A stretch of DNA of 64,000 bases. Origin: CAIRDP01 sp037138335. Lineage in GTDB: Bacteria > Bacteroidota > Bacteroidia > Bacteroidales > FEN-979. The first letter of the stretch is position 1, and every line of letters begins with the position of its first letter. A program made the position numbers and the translations under genes. The notes under the pieces are model-generated. The model saw only the letters and a list, made by a program, of their open reading frames with translations. It was not told the origin of the DNA and did no database searches. Positions 44,784-53,613 of this stretch are shown piece after piece. The stretch lies in assembly GCA_037138335.1 (NCBI GenBank), contig JBAXIO010000002.1, positions 62,001-126,000 on the forward strand, in the 5' to 3' direction.

Positions 44784-46421
44784 ATGAAAAACAAAGCATT
44801 CACGGTTTCCGGCAACATTGTAGATGTATGCGGGAAAAAAATTTTCAAAGGCAGCATCCTGGTTGAGAACGGAAGGATCAGCAGGATAACCGGAAACCCT
44901 GCTGCGGAAGATCAATACATTCTCCCGGGCCTGATCGATTCCCATATCCATATTGAGAGTTCCATGCTTATCCCATCTGAGTTTGCCAGACTTGCCGTAG
45001 TTCATGGAACAGTTTCCACGGTTTCGGATCCGCATGAAATAGCCAATGTGCTGGGCGTGCCGGGCGTACGGTTCATGATCGGGAATGGGGCGAAAGTCCC
45101 CTTTAAATTTAATTTCGGAGTTTCTTCCTGCGTACCTGCCACATCGTTTGAGACTGCCGGTGCAAAGCTGGGGCTGGAAGAAATAGAGGAACTGTTATCG
45201 ATGAAGGAAGTTAAGTACCTTTCCGAAATGATGAACTACCCGGGGGTATTATACGGCGATCCTGAAGTGACTGCAAAACTAAAACTGGCGGGAAAATACA
45301 ATAAACCCGTTGATGGTCACGCCCCTGGTTTAAGAGGCGATGATGCAGCCAGGTACGCAGGGGCCGGAATTACTACCGATCATGAATGTTTTAGCAGGGA
45401 AGAAGCTCTCGATAAGATAAAACACGGGATGAAAATACTGATCCGTGAAGGCAGTGCCGCCAAGAATTTCGAGGCACTCTTCAGCCTGGTCGATGAATTT
45501 CCCGATATGGTGATGTTTTGCAGTGACGACAAGCATCCCGACGACCTCGCAGATGGGCACATCAACGAACTTGTAAAACGCTCTTTAGCAAAGGGCCTGG
45601 ATGTTTTTAACGTATTAAGGGCGTGCACCTATAACCCCGTTATGCATTACAAGCTAGAGACCGGGCTGCTAAGGGAAGGCGATGCCGCGGATTTCATCAT
45701 CACCGATAACCTTAAAGAGTTTAACGTACTAAATACCTGGGTTGACGGTGTAAAGGTTGCTGAATCGGGAAAAACTTTGATTCAAAGGGTTGTCGAAAGC
45801 CCTTTCAATAATTTCAACATAGGGCCGATTTCTGCAGAAAGTATAAGGATTAACCAGCAACCAGGCCGGATAAGGGTTCAGGAGGCATATGACGGGCAGT
45901 TAATAACAGGGGCCCTAAGGATTGAACCTAAACTTGAAAACGCTTGCCTGGTAAGCGATCCGGAAAGGGACATCCTCAAGCTTATTGTTAAAAACAGGTA
46001 TTCGGAAACCCCTGCCGGCATAGGATTTATCAAAGGGCTTGGACTGAAAAGAGGCGCTGTTGCCTCATGTGTTGCGCATGACAGCCATAATATCGTTGCT
46101 TCGGGAACCGATGACGAATCGATCGTAAAGGCAGTAAATCTTATCATCAGGAACAAGGGAGGGATCTCTGTGGTCGACGGTGATTTTGAGGAAGTCCTGC
46201 CCTTACCGTTCGCAGGTATAATGACAGTTGAGGATGGGTATATTGTGGCAGATAAATACCGAAGCATGGACAAATTGGTCAAAGCCCTGGGGAGCCGGTT
46301 GCAGGCGCCATTTATGACTCTTTCCTTCATGGCTTTGCTTGTTATCCCGAATCTTAAACTCAGCGACCGGGGCCTTTTTGATGGTGAAAAATTTGCGTTT
46401 TCTCAGCTGTTTATAATTTAA
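44784..46421 (+). CDS. ade: Adenine deaminase
   Basis: Deaminates adenine to hypoxanthine for purine salvage; a binuclear metal amidohydrolase in the cytoplasm. The 545-residue protein has the metal-binding LPGLIDSHIHIESSM, the VSDPHEIANVLG segment, DGHAPGL, GITTDHECFS, and the C-terminal VASCVAHDSHNIVASGTDD region typical of Ade. Same strand and 14 nt after rlmN. Full length. Confidence 0.95.
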   Translation: MKNKAFTVSGNIVDVCGKKIFKGSILVENGRISRITGNPAAEDQYILPGLIDSHIHIESSMLIPSEFARLAVVHGTVSTVSDPHEIANVLGVPGVRFMIGNGAKVPFKFNFGVSSCVPATSFETAGAKLGLEEIEELLSMKEVKYLSEMMNYPGVLYGDPEVTAKLKLAGKYNKPVDGHAPGLRGDDAARYAGAGITTDHECFSREEALDKIKHGMKILIREGSAAKNFEALFSLVDEFPDMVMFCSDDKHPDDLADGHINELVKRSLAKGLDVFNVLRACTYNPVMHYKLETGLLREGDAADFIITDNLKEFNVLNTWVDGVKVAESGKTLIQRVVESPFNNFNIGPISAESIRINQQPGRIRVQEAYDGQLITGALRIEPKLENACLVSDPERDILKLIVKNRYSETPAGIGFIKGLGLKRGAVASCVAHDSHNIVASGTDDESIVKAVNLIIRNKGGISVVDGDFEEVLPLPFAGIMTVEDGYIVADKYRSMDKLVKALGSRLQAPFMTLSFMALLVIPNLKLSDRGLFDGEKFAFSQLFII

Positions 46422-46465
46422 CAGAAAAAAACATGTACATATTTAGGAGCATGCAATATTCTTTT

Positions 46466-46473
46466 TATATTTG
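46466..46473 (+). promoter_or_regulatory. -7 promoter element for the ArsR-type regulator
   Basis: TATATTTG fits TAnnTTTG, 26 nt before the ATG at 46500. Confidence 0.5.
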
Positions 46474-46499
46474 CTTTGAAATTTAAAACCCTGACTACC

Positions 46500-46802
46500 A
46501 TGAAGAAGAAACCTGCACTCGACCTCCAGAAGCTGGAAACAGCCGCCAGTAAACTAAGAGCCATGGCTCATCCAATGCGTATTGCTATAATCGACCTTCT
46601 CACTGATAACAAGAAACTTACGGTGACCGAGATCTATGAGAACCTGAATATCGAACAGGCTTCGGCTTCCCATCACCTGAACATCCTTAAGAACAAAGGA
46701 ATCCTTGACTCAAAAAGGGATGGTAAAATGATTTTTTATTCACTGAAAATTACCACTTTGACACAGGTGATTGACTGTATCAATCAATGTGTGCAGGCAT
46801 AG
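46500..46802 (+). CDS. ArsR family winged-helix regulator
   Basis: A 100-residue protein with the ArsR helix-turn-helix: KLRAMAHPMRIAIIDLL, LTVTEIYENLNIEQASASHHLNILKNKGIL and the wing SKRDGKMIFYSL. No cysteine or histidine metal pair such as ELCVCDL is seen, so the signal is probably not arsenic or another thiol-bound metal. The ATG at 46500 is chosen because a -7 element ends at 46473. Converges on the Ig-like lipoprotein gene with a 3-nt gap. Target genes unknown. Confidence 0.9.
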   Translation: MKKKPALDLQKLETAASKLRAMAHPMRIAIIDLLTDNKKLTVTEIYENLNIEQASASHHLNILKNKGILDSKRDGKMIFYSLKITTLTQVIDCINQCVQA

Positions 46803-46805
46803 TTT

Positions 46806-48623
46806 TCAGAAAACGGCGACAGGGCTCCATTTCTCTTCCACATCCCAGTTTGCCCTGATCTCAATTATTTTTTGAAGGTAAAACACTTCCTCGGGCTGAA
46901 TTTTCTTCCTGAAGTTGCCTGTGTCCCACCGTCCATTATGATTCCGGTCATAGACGGCCTTAACCTTAAACTTCCCGGGGGCAAGGTATTCGAATTTCAC
47001 TTTCCCGCTTACGCTGATTCTCTTTTCGCTTAACAGGACGTCATGATCACCAAGTAACTGGATAATATAATCCCCCGGATGTTTGGAAATGTCGAGGTCC
47101 AGGATGAGGTTCCCGAACTCCCTTGCCTGATGTGTTTTAAATTTGCTGATGATCGTATCATTGGCAAGCCCGTTGATCCCGGTAAAGACTGAATCGGGAA
47201 TAAAGATGATATAGGTTTTATCTTCTTTCCACTTTGTTTCAATTAAAATATGCCGTTTGAGGCTGTCGGCAAAATATGCTTTCGGTTTTAGAGTATCCTT
47301 ATCCTGTATAATCCTTATACGTTTAAAATCAGCAGATGCAAGGGGACACGAAAAAGTCAGGTTATAGTTGCCTGCAAACTGATTAAGGACCGAGGCTATG
47401 GTATTGTTGCTGACTCCGAGATAAACCTTTTTCTGTTCTTTTTTCTTTGAGGGCTTATCGTCTTTTGCGACCAATTCCAGTTTTAGGGTGTCAAGTACTT
47501 TATTTTCCTGGCAAACTCTGAGGATCAGTGAATCCAGATTGGGATTTAAGATCCACAAGTAGAGAGAATCTCTATGTTTTGAAAATTCCTTCAGGACCCA
47601 GGGTTTGGCAGTATCACAGTTCAGGGGTTTGAGACCTATTGACTTGGCTGGGAAACTGAAAGTAATAAGAACAAGGTCTTTTTTTATGACCCGGGATTTC
47701 TGAATCCTCTGAATGGAATCGATATCATCGAACAGAAACAGAAGATGGCTCGGAAAGCCCGGCTTTAACAAAGTGTCTTTTTTGGTTGTATCGTTTGCTG
47801 TTTTGGGTTTTGGCGCCCGGGCAACGGCCCCCGGCGGGGATTTGATTTTAATTGTATCGCCGCCAGTCTTTAAACTGTCTTTAAGGGCTGTCGCGGAATC
47901 TTTTCTGGGTATTGGGATATAATATGGCCTGACGAGGCTGTCGTTGAAAGCAACTTTCTCGGATGCCTGGTCGAAAATCAAGTTTCCATTCTGATCTGCA
48001 AGGGCAGTAAGCTTCATATCTGAGGCTTTCAGGTTGTGAAAAAGGAATTCCCCTTTTTCATTGGTCTTGGTAACATAATACGGCTTGACCTTAAAAGGAA
48101 GGGAGTCGAATGCAATGGTATCATAGACGTTTAAATAAAGCAAAGCAAAAAGGTCCTTCTGGGGGCTGAGATCGAAAGAATTGAATACCTTGCCCTGGAG
48201 GCTGAGTGAATCAATGTATGGACCGGTACTGAAAACATAAGAAAAACCAAGGAGATTGTTGTTTTCTGTAATATCAGAGATCGCTTTTCCAAAGTCAATG
48301 GAATATGTTGTATTTGCAGTCAGGGTGTCATCCAGCTTAATAATAAGACTTTTCCCCCTGATCCTTAAATCGGGAAGGGTTTTTAAAGGAGGGGAAACTG
48401 TGACTTCGGCAGCCTGGTTTTTCACTGCAATGAATTCATTGAAATCAATTCTGATGCTGTTATTATGAAAATTGGTTGCATGATAGGGCGGATCGAACTT
48501 TATTGCTTTTGGTGGTTTTGTATCCTTTGGGCCACCTTCAGGAGCAACAGGGTTTGCACAGTCCCATAAGAGGAAGCATACAGGCGAAACCAGGAAAAAT
48601 AAGTAAATGCGTGAATATTTCAT
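46806..48623 (-). CDS. Ig-like domain (SbsA-type) lipoprotein
   Basis: A 605-residue lipoprotein from the ATG at 48623. The signal is KYSRIYLFFLVSPVCFLLWDC, with the lipid cysteine followed by ANPVAPEGGPKDTKPPKAIKF, a start common to Bacteroidota surface proteins. An Ig-like domain covers about residues 40-130 (IRIDFNEFIAVKN, TYSIDFGKAISDITENN, YVFSTG). Longer downstream regions are beta-rich; the end DRNHNGRWDTGNF resembles a carboxypeptidase-like or Ca-binding turn. The open frame runs up to 48680, but a -7 element at 48654-48661 inside that extension supports the later start. Exact function unknown; outer-membrane anchored. Confidence 0.82.
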   Translation of the reverse strand: MKYSRIYLFFLVSPVCFLLWDCANPVAPEGGPKDTKPPKAIKFDPPYHATNFHNNSIRIDFNEFIAVKNQAAEVTVSPPLKTLPDLRIRGKSLIIKLDDTLTANTTYSIDFGKAISDITENNNLLGFSYVFSTGPYIDSLSLQGKVFNSFDLSPQKDLFALLYLNVYDTIAFDSLPFKVKPYYVTKTNEKGEFLFHNLKASDMKLTALADQNGNLIFDQASEKVAFNDSLVRPYYIPIPRKDSATALKDSLKTGGDTIKIKSPPGAVARAPKPKTANDTTKKDTLLKPGFPSHLLFLFDDIDSIQRIQKSRVIKKDLVLITFSFPAKSIGLKPLNCDTAKPWVLKEFSKHRDSLYLWILNPNLDSLILRVCQENKVLDTLKLELVAKDDKPSKKKEQKKVYLGVSNNTIASVLNQFAGNYNLTFSCPLASADFKRIRIIQDKDTLKPKAYFADSLKRHILIETKWKEDKTYIIFIPDSVFTGINGLANDTIISKFKTHQAREFGNLILDLDISKHPGDYIIQLLGDHDVLLSEKRISVSGKVKFEYLAPGKFKVKAVYDRNHNGRWDTGNFRKKIQPEEVFYLQKIIEIRANWDVEEKWSPVAVF

Positions 48624-48653
48624 AAAAGGCATCAACGAAGGCTTTTCAGCTTC

Positions 48654-48661
48654 CAAAATTA
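48654..48661 (-). promoter_or_regulatory. -7 promoter element for the Ig-like lipoprotein gene
   Basis: CAAAATTA on the plus strand reads TAATTTTG on the minus strand, 30 nt before the start at 48623. It argues against the longer start at 48680. Confidence 0.5.
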
Positions 48662-48695
48662 CCAATCGTTTTTGTATCATTTACGTTTTTTTTAT

Positions 48696-48703
48696 TAATT
48701 TTG
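48696..48703 (+). promoter_or_regulatory. -7 promoter element with -33 box for yebC
   Basis: TAATTTTG fits TAnnTTTG, and TTTG at 48671-48674 lies 21 nt upstream as a plausible -33 box. The yebC ATG is 57 nt downstream. Confidence 0.6.
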
Positions 48704-48759
48704 AAGTGGAATTTCCGATAGATCAGATTATTCATTGTTAATTTACAAACAATTACGGT

Positions 48760-49503
48760 ATGTCAGGTCACAATAAATGGTCCACGATAAAGCGTAAAAA
48801 GGGAGCATTGGACGCGAAACGTTCAAAGATATTCTCGAAAATAATCAAGGATATTACTATTGCTGTCAAGGAAGGGGGACCTGATTCTGATGGAAATCCC
48901 AGGCTGCGACTGGCTATAGCCAACGCCAAAGGGGCTTCGATGCCCAAAGAAACAATACAAAGGGCAATCAACAAAGGCACCGAAAAAGATAGCGCCATCC
49001 TTCATGAAACAACGTATGAAGGCAAGGGCCCACACGGAATAGCAATATTCGTGGAAGCGACTACCGACAACCTTCAGAGGACGGTTTCCAACATCAGGGC
49101 CCATTTTAACAAGCATGGAGGGGAGCTTGGCACCAACGGATCCCTTGCATACCTCTTTGACCGCAAAGGTGTTTTTGAGATCCCGAAGGGAGAACTTGTC
49201 CAGGAAGAATTTGAGATGGAACTGATCGATGCAGGCGCCGAGGATATTTCTGTTGAGGAAGAAACCTTTTCAGTCACTACTGCAATGGAGGATTTCGGTT
49301 CCATGATGAAGAAACTTGAGGCGATGAAAATTGAACCTGAGAGCGCTTCGCTCGAAAGGATCCCTAAAACATATATCGCACTTGAAGAGGATTCAACTCG
49401 CAAAGCTCTTAAACTTATCGATATCCTCGAGGAAGATGAAGACGTTCAAAATGTCTTTCACAATCTTCAGATCAGCGATGAGATGGCCGACAAACTCGAA
49501 TAA
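48760..49503 (+). CDS. yebC: YebC/PmpR family protein
   Basis: A 247-residue protein with the defining start MSGHNKWSTIKRKKGALDAK, the AIANAKGASMPKETIQRAINKG stretch and the acidic C-terminal EDEDVQNVFHNLQI. It is called a transcriptional regulator in older work; YebC family members are now also linked to ribosome rescue at proline stretches, so the role is not fixed. Full length, cytoplasmic. An intrinsic terminator follows at once. Confidence 0.96.
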   Translation: MSGHNKWSTIKRKKGALDAKRSKIFSKIIKDITIAVKEGGPDSDGNPRLRLAIANAKGASMPKETIQRAINKGTEKDSAILHETTYEGKGPHGIAIFVEATTDNLQRTVSNIRAHFNKHGGELGTNGSLAYLFDRKGVFEIPKGELVQEEFEMELIDAGAEDISVEEETFSVTTAMEDFGSMMKKLEAMKIEPESASLERIPKTYIALEEDSTRKALKLIDILEEDEDVQNVFHNLQISDEMADKLE

Positions 49504-49504
49504 T

Positions 49505-49536
49505 AAAAAAACCCGGTGTGAAACCGGGTTTTTTTA
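49505..49536. terminator. Intrinsic terminator after yebC
   Basis: Stem AACCCGG/CCGGGTT with loop tgtgaaa, flanked by an A-run and seven T. Because of the A-run it could also serve the convergent response-regulator gene. Confidence 0.85.
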
Positions 49537-49551
49537 TGCTTTTTAAGGCCT

Positions 49552-50523
49552 TCATACTTCACAGATATACTGGGTCAGGTTTATCCCCTTGTTCAGGTTT
49601 AGTTTCTTCCTTAACCTGATACGTGATATTTCAGTGCTTGGGGCGGTGATCTTCAGAATATGTGCAATTTCCTTGGTGTTCAGGTTCATCCTGAGCAAGG
49701 CGCATAACTTGTGGTCATTAGGAGTCAGCTGGGGATATAGTTTACGGAGACGATCGAAGAACCCGGGATGTATTTTCTCAAAATGCGCTTTGATCCTGTA
49801 CCAGTCATTATCGAACTTGATATTGTCGTCAATAGTTTTCAGGACCTTGGCGATTTCATTTCTTGTGATGATCTTCTCATTCTTCAGAAGCCGGTTGATG
49901 TCTTTTTTTATCAGGCCGATGATCTTGTTCTTTTGGCTGATGAAGATTGATGAAGTTGCAAGTTCACGGTTGATCAGATCCAGTTCCATCTGGTGTTTTT
50001 GTTTCAGGAGCTGATTGACCTTCTGCTCAGCCCTGATCCTTTCCTGCAGCCTCTGGTTACGCTCTTTCTCAACTTTCTTGCGTTGTTCAATTTCATTCTT
50101 TAATTCTGAGATGATCCGTTCATTGGTGATTTCAAGATTTCTCTGGTAATTAGCTACTTCAATGGCTGCCCTGATCTGGTCAATCTCTACAGGTTTGAAA
50201 AGGTAGGCATAAGGTTTTAGTGAGAATGATTTTGAGAACACCTCGTTTTTATTCATCGAAGTTAAAAAGATGATCCCGCAGTTATAGTTCTCGGTAATTA
50301 CCCTGGCGGCTTCAATCCCATCCATTTTTCCGGCCAGTTTAACATCCATGATCACAATATCCGGTTCTTTATGTTGTTCCTTAAGACCTGCAATGTTCTC
50401 GACCGCATTTTCACCCTTGGTGTCAATGCCTAGTATTTCATATCCGAGTTCAGATAATTTAGCCTTTAGATCGTGGGCAATAATCAACTCATCTTCAACA
50501 ATATAAATGCTTATGGGAGCCAT
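49552..50523 (-). CDS. Response regulator with coiled coil and LuxR-like helix-turn-helix
   Basis: A 323-residue protein with a receiver domain (1-125; acceptor D60 in DIVIMDVKLAG, acidic pocket E10/D11, K at FKP), a long charged coiled coil (about 130-200), and a C-terminal domain ending LTPNDHKLCALLRMNLNTKEIAHILKI, a LuxR-like HTH as seen after TPR sensors in Bacteroidota. No histidine kinase is adjacent. It lies 18 nt after ackA on the same strand, so it is probably co-transcribed with acetate kinase. Confidence 0.9.
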   Translation of the reverse strand: MAPISIYIVEDELIIAHDLKAKLSELGYEILGIDTKGENAVENIAGLKEQHKEPDIVIMDVKLAGKMDGIEAARVITENYNCGIIFLTSMNKNEVFSKSFSLKPYAYLFKPVEIDQIRAAIEVANYQRNLEITNERIISELKNEIEQRKKVEKERNQRLQERIRAEQKVNQLLKQKHQMELDLINRELATSSIFISQKNKIIGLIKKDINRLLKNEKIITRNEIAKVLKTIDDNIKFDNDWYRIKAHFEKIHPGFFDRLRKLYPQLTPNDHKLCALLRMNLNTKEIAHILKITAPSTEISRIRLRKKLNLNKGINLTQYICEV

Positions 50524-50541
50524 AATTTTATTATTTTGAGG

Positions 50542-51759
50542 TTAAAATTTGAAGTCAGCGTTATTAATAATATTATATGTATCGATGGCGATAACCAGTT
50601 CTTCATTTGTTGGCATTACCATGGCCAGGACTTTCGATCCGGGTTTGGTCAGAATCGCTTCCCTGCCCCGTATACCTTCATTGCGGTCGGGGTCAAATTC
50701 GACTCCGAGGAATTCCAGGTCGGAAAGTATTCTTTTGCGCGATCCATAGTCATTTTCACCTATTCCGCCGGTAAAAATAATAAGGTCGACACCTCCCATT
50801 GCGGCTGCATAGGCCCCGATATACTTTTTAACACGGTAAGCATACATGTCGAGGGCCAGCTGAGCCCGCTGAATGCCCTGGGCGGCAGCCATCTCAACAT
50901 CACGCATATCATAGGATATTCCTGAAATGCCGCAAACACCGCTTTGTTTATTAAAGAGGTTGTTGGTATCCTTGATACTGAGGTTCTCTTTCTCGGCAAT
51001 AAAAAGGAGTACGCCAACATCTACATCCCCTGTACGCGTACCCATCATAAGACCTTCAACTGGAGTAAACCCCATGGACGTATCAACAGATTTCCCACGG
51101 TTGATAGCAGTAACCGATGAACCGTTCCCCAGGTGACAGGTGATGATCCTGTTGGCGGAATAGTCCTTGCCAAGGTACCTGCATGCCTTTTTGGCAACGA
51201 ATTTATGGGAAGTCCCGTGATAGCCATACCGGCGGATCCTGTATTTCTCATAATATTCATACGGCAGCGGGTACAGATAAGCATGCGAAGGCATGGTCTG
51301 GTGAAAGGAAGTGTCAAATGTGGCAACCTGGGGGACATCAGGCAGAATAGATTCCATAGACAAAATGCCTTTGAGATTTGCCGGGTTATGAAGAGGTGCA
51401 AGCTCAATGCATTTCTCTATTCCCTCTTTAACTTCGGCATCGATAAGGACACTGCTTTTAAATTTTTCGCCACCGTTGACAACCCTGTGGCCGACAGCTT
51501 CGATCTCATTGATCTCCTTTATTATGCCGTGATCGGGGTGCTTAAGTGTTTCAAGTATCAGATAAATCCCATCCTGGTGATCAGGCACCGGCCTTACAAT
51601 CTTTACTTTCTCCTTACCGGTAACCTGGTGGGTAAGTTCTCCCTTTTCCAATCCTATTCGTTCGATTAATCCCTTTGCCAGGAGCTCAGCTTCAGAGCTG
51701 ATGTCAAAAAGCCTGTATTTAATCGAAGAACTGCCGCAGTTCAATACCAGGATTTTCAT
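50542..51759 (-). CDS. ackA: Acetate kinase
   Basis: Interconverts acetyl phosphate plus ADP with acetate plus ATP. The 405-residue ASKHA-fold protein has VLNCGSSSIKY, AVGHRVVNGGEKF, HNPANLKGI, ATFDTSFHQTMP, YGYHGTSHKFV, HLGNGSSVTAIN and FTGGIGENDYGSR, all AckA signatures. Full length. The partner pta is not adjacent, unlike in many bacteria; a response regulator is the next gene instead. A -33/-7 promoter pair lies 84-114 nt upstream. Confidence 0.97.
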   Translation of the reverse strand: MKILVLNCGSSSIKYRLFDISSEAELLAKGLIERIGLEKGELTHQVTGKEKVKIVRPVPDHQDGIYLILETLKHPDHGIIKEINEIEAVGHRVVNGGEKFKSSVLIDAEVKEGIEKCIELAPLHNPANLKGILSMESILPDVPQVATFDTSFHQTMPSHAYLYPLPYEYYEKYRIRRYGYHGTSHKFVAKKACRYLGKDYSANRIITCHLGNGSSVTAINRGKSVDTSMGFTPVEGLMMGTRTGDVDVGVLLFIAEKENLSIKDTNNLFNKQSGVCGISGISYDMRDVEMAAAQGIQRAQLALDMYAYRVKKYIGAYAAAMGGVDLIIFTGGIGENDYGSRKRILSDLEFLGVEFDPDRNEGIRGREAILTKPGSKVLAMVMPTNEELVIAIDTYNIINNADFKF

Positions 51760-51842
51760 GATTTCCGCAAGTTGTGTCCAGTTATTTTTAGTTTGATCTT
51801 CAAGATGGAAGCAGATAAAAAAATCACAATTGTTAGGTTATA

Positions 51843-51873
51843 CAAACTTACAACTAAAATACATAATTCCAAA
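51843..51873 (-). promoter_or_regulatory. -33/-7 promoter pair for ackA
   Basis: On the minus strand TAAGTTTG (51850-51843) fits the -7 consensus. TTTGG (51873-51869) lies upstream with 19 nt between its TTG (51872-51870) and the -7 box, the expected Bacteroidota spacing. This is among the best promoters in the window. Confidence 0.65.
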
Positions 51874-51974
51874 TGGGGGATGAAAAAATAATTAAGGAAA
51901 TTTTATGGTAAATGTTATAGGGTGATAAAATAAGATATTTTCCCGGGCCCGATAGGAAATCTCAATTAAGGTTG

Positions 51975-51982
51975 TATTTTTG
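51975..51982 (+). promoter_or_regulatory. -7 promoter element for the GH3 gene
   Basis: TATTTTTG fits TAnnTTTG, 33 nt before the ATG at 52016. Confidence 0.5.
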
Positions 51983-52015
51983 AATTGAAAATCCCTCTGA
52001 CAAAATCTCTTAATA

Positions 52016-53536
52016 ATGGCTCTGATCAATTCGGTTATTTCATGGTTGATGAAACAGCGGATCCATCAGATAGAGCTGTTTATGAAATATCCTTTGGAAG
52101 TCCAGCAGGAGTTGCTTCGGAAGCTTTTACAAACTGCGAAAAGCACCGAGTGGGGCAAGCACTATGACTTTCGTTCAATCCAGACTTATGAAGAATTCAG
52201 CAGCCGCCTGCCCCTGAATGACTATGATTCCCTCAAACCATCAATAGAGCGTCTGAGACAGGGAGAGCAAAATATTCTCTGGCCTACCGAGATCAAATGT
52301 TTTGCCAAATCCTCGGGAACTACCAATGACAAGAGTAAATTCATACCGGTAAGCCAGGAAACGCTTGAGGAATGCCATTTTAAAGGAGGGAAGGATATGC
52401 TTTCGATATATTGCAATAACAATCCCGAAACAAATCTGTTTTCAGGTAAGGCTATTGCTATGGGAGGGACTCACCAGATCGTAGAGGTAAATAATGAATC
52501 ATATTCCCAGGGAGACCTGTCGGCAATCCTGATCCAGCATTTGCCTGTATGGGTTGAGTATTTAAGGACTCCCGGCCTTTCGATCGCACTGATGGACGAA
52601 TGGGAATCAAAAATTGAAAAAATGGCCAGTGCCACGGTCCAGCATGATGTCACCAATATTTCGGGAGTCCCATCCTGGACCCTGCTGTTGTTTAAAAAAG
52701 TGCTCGAAATTACCGGTAAGCAGAACCTGATGGAGGTATGGCCGAATTTTGAATTATACATACATGGAGGGGTGAATTTCGTACCCTATCAGGCCCAGTT
52801 CAGCAGGATACTGAATTCAGAGAAGGTCAACTACCTGGAGACCTACAATGCTTCTGAAGGGTTTTTCGGGATCCAGGACCGGAAAACCGCTAACGATATG
52901 CTCCTTATGCTGGATTACGGGATTTTCTATGAGTTTATACCCCAGGACGACAGCAATACGGATGTCTCGAAAGCCGTTTCCCTTAATGATGTCAAGCCCG
53001 GAGTAAATTATGCTATTGTCATCACCACGAATGCCGGCTTGTGGAGGTATATGCTGGGAGACACTGTCAGGTTTACTTCCATAAGGCCTTACCGGATCCA
53101 GATTACCGGCAGGACAAAAAGTTTCATCAATGCTTTCGGGGAAGAGCTGATTATTGACAATGCCGAAAAGGCCCTTTCCATTGCCTGCGGAAAATGCAAT
53201 GCCCTCGTCAGTGAATTTACGGCAGCCCCGGTATATTACAGTGAGGAGAAAGGGGCACATGAATGGTTGATAGAATTTGAGAATCCCCCGGCCGACCTGG
53301 GTTTTTTTACTGAGACTCTTGATAATGCACTGAAATCGCTGAATTCCGACTATGAAGCAAAAAGATATCATGACCTCCTCCTGGGGCAGCCCCTGATCCG
53401 TGTGATGCCTAAGGGATCATTTTACCATTGGCTTAAAGTAAAAGGGAAACTGGGAGGTCAGAATAAAGTTCCGCGCCTGGCCAATGAAAGAAAATATGTG
53501 GAGGATCTCCTTGCCCTTACCTTCGGGAATAAATAG
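52016..53536 (+). CDS. GH3 family acyl-adenylating/amidosynthetase-like protein
   Basis: A 506-residue member of the GH3 family, named after plant auxin-responsive enzymes that adenylate a carboxylic acid and join it to an amine. Visible motifs are the ATP loop CFAKSSGTTNDKSKFIPVS, YNASEGFFGIQD (second ATP motif), GLWRYMLGDTVRFT and the hinge ITGRTKSFINAFGEELI, followed by the C-terminal domain. The N-terminal YDFRSIQTYEEFSSRLPL is typical for bacterial members. Cytoplasmic. The substrates of bacterial GH3 proteins are mostly unknown and the neighbours (nucleoside kinase, kdsB) give no clue. Confidence 0.92.
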   Translation: MALINSVISWLMKQRIHQIELFMKYPLEVQQELLRKLLQTAKSTEWGKHYDFRSIQTYEEFSSRLPLNDYDSLKPSIERLRQGEQNILWPTEIKCFAKSSGTTNDKSKFIPVSQETLEECHFKGGKDMLSIYCNNNPETNLFSGKAIAMGGTHQIVEVNNESYSQGDLSAILIQHLPVWVEYLRTPGLSIALMDEWESKIEKMASATVQHDVTNISGVPSWTLLLFKKVLEITGKQNLMEVWPNFELYIHGGVNFVPYQAQFSRILNSEKVNYLETYNASEGFFGIQDRKTANDMLLMLDYGIFYEFIPQDDSNTDVSKAVSLNDVKPGVNYAIVITTNAGLWRYMLGDTVRFTSIRPYRIQITGRTKSFINAFGEELIIDNAEKALSIACGKCNALVSEFTAAPVYYSEEKGAHEWLIEFENPPADLGFFTETLDNALKSLNSDYEAKRYHDLLLGQPLIRVMPKGSFYHWLKVKGKLGGQNKVPRLANERKYVEDLLALTFGNK

Positions 53537-53613
53537 GGTAAGGCCAGCCTAAATTCACAATGAATTTGTTCAATTCATAAAATTCATGTAGGTTTGACAG
53601 TAAATTCAGATTT

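Larger units (their letters stand above)
51760..52015. other. Divergent regulatory region between ackA and the GH3 gene
   Basis: About 256 nt without a gene, the longest such stretch here. It carries back-to-back promoter elements for ackA and the GH3 gene. A GGGCCC-centred short palindrome (about 51944-51951, CCCGGGCCCG) is visible. I see no RNA gene. Confidence 0.5.

Noticed and set aside
51805..51891. Short open frame of 28 codons between ackA and the GH3 gene
   Set aside because: It runs across the ackA promoter elements, is extremely Lys-rich, and has no ribosome binding or homology signal.
53551..53588. ATTCAT-rich gap after the GH3 gene as another heptamer array
   Set aside because: TTC-type units occur at irregular spacings (15, 5, 9 nt); only a short ATGAATT/AATTCAT hairpin is present, so it does not fit the 7-nt period.
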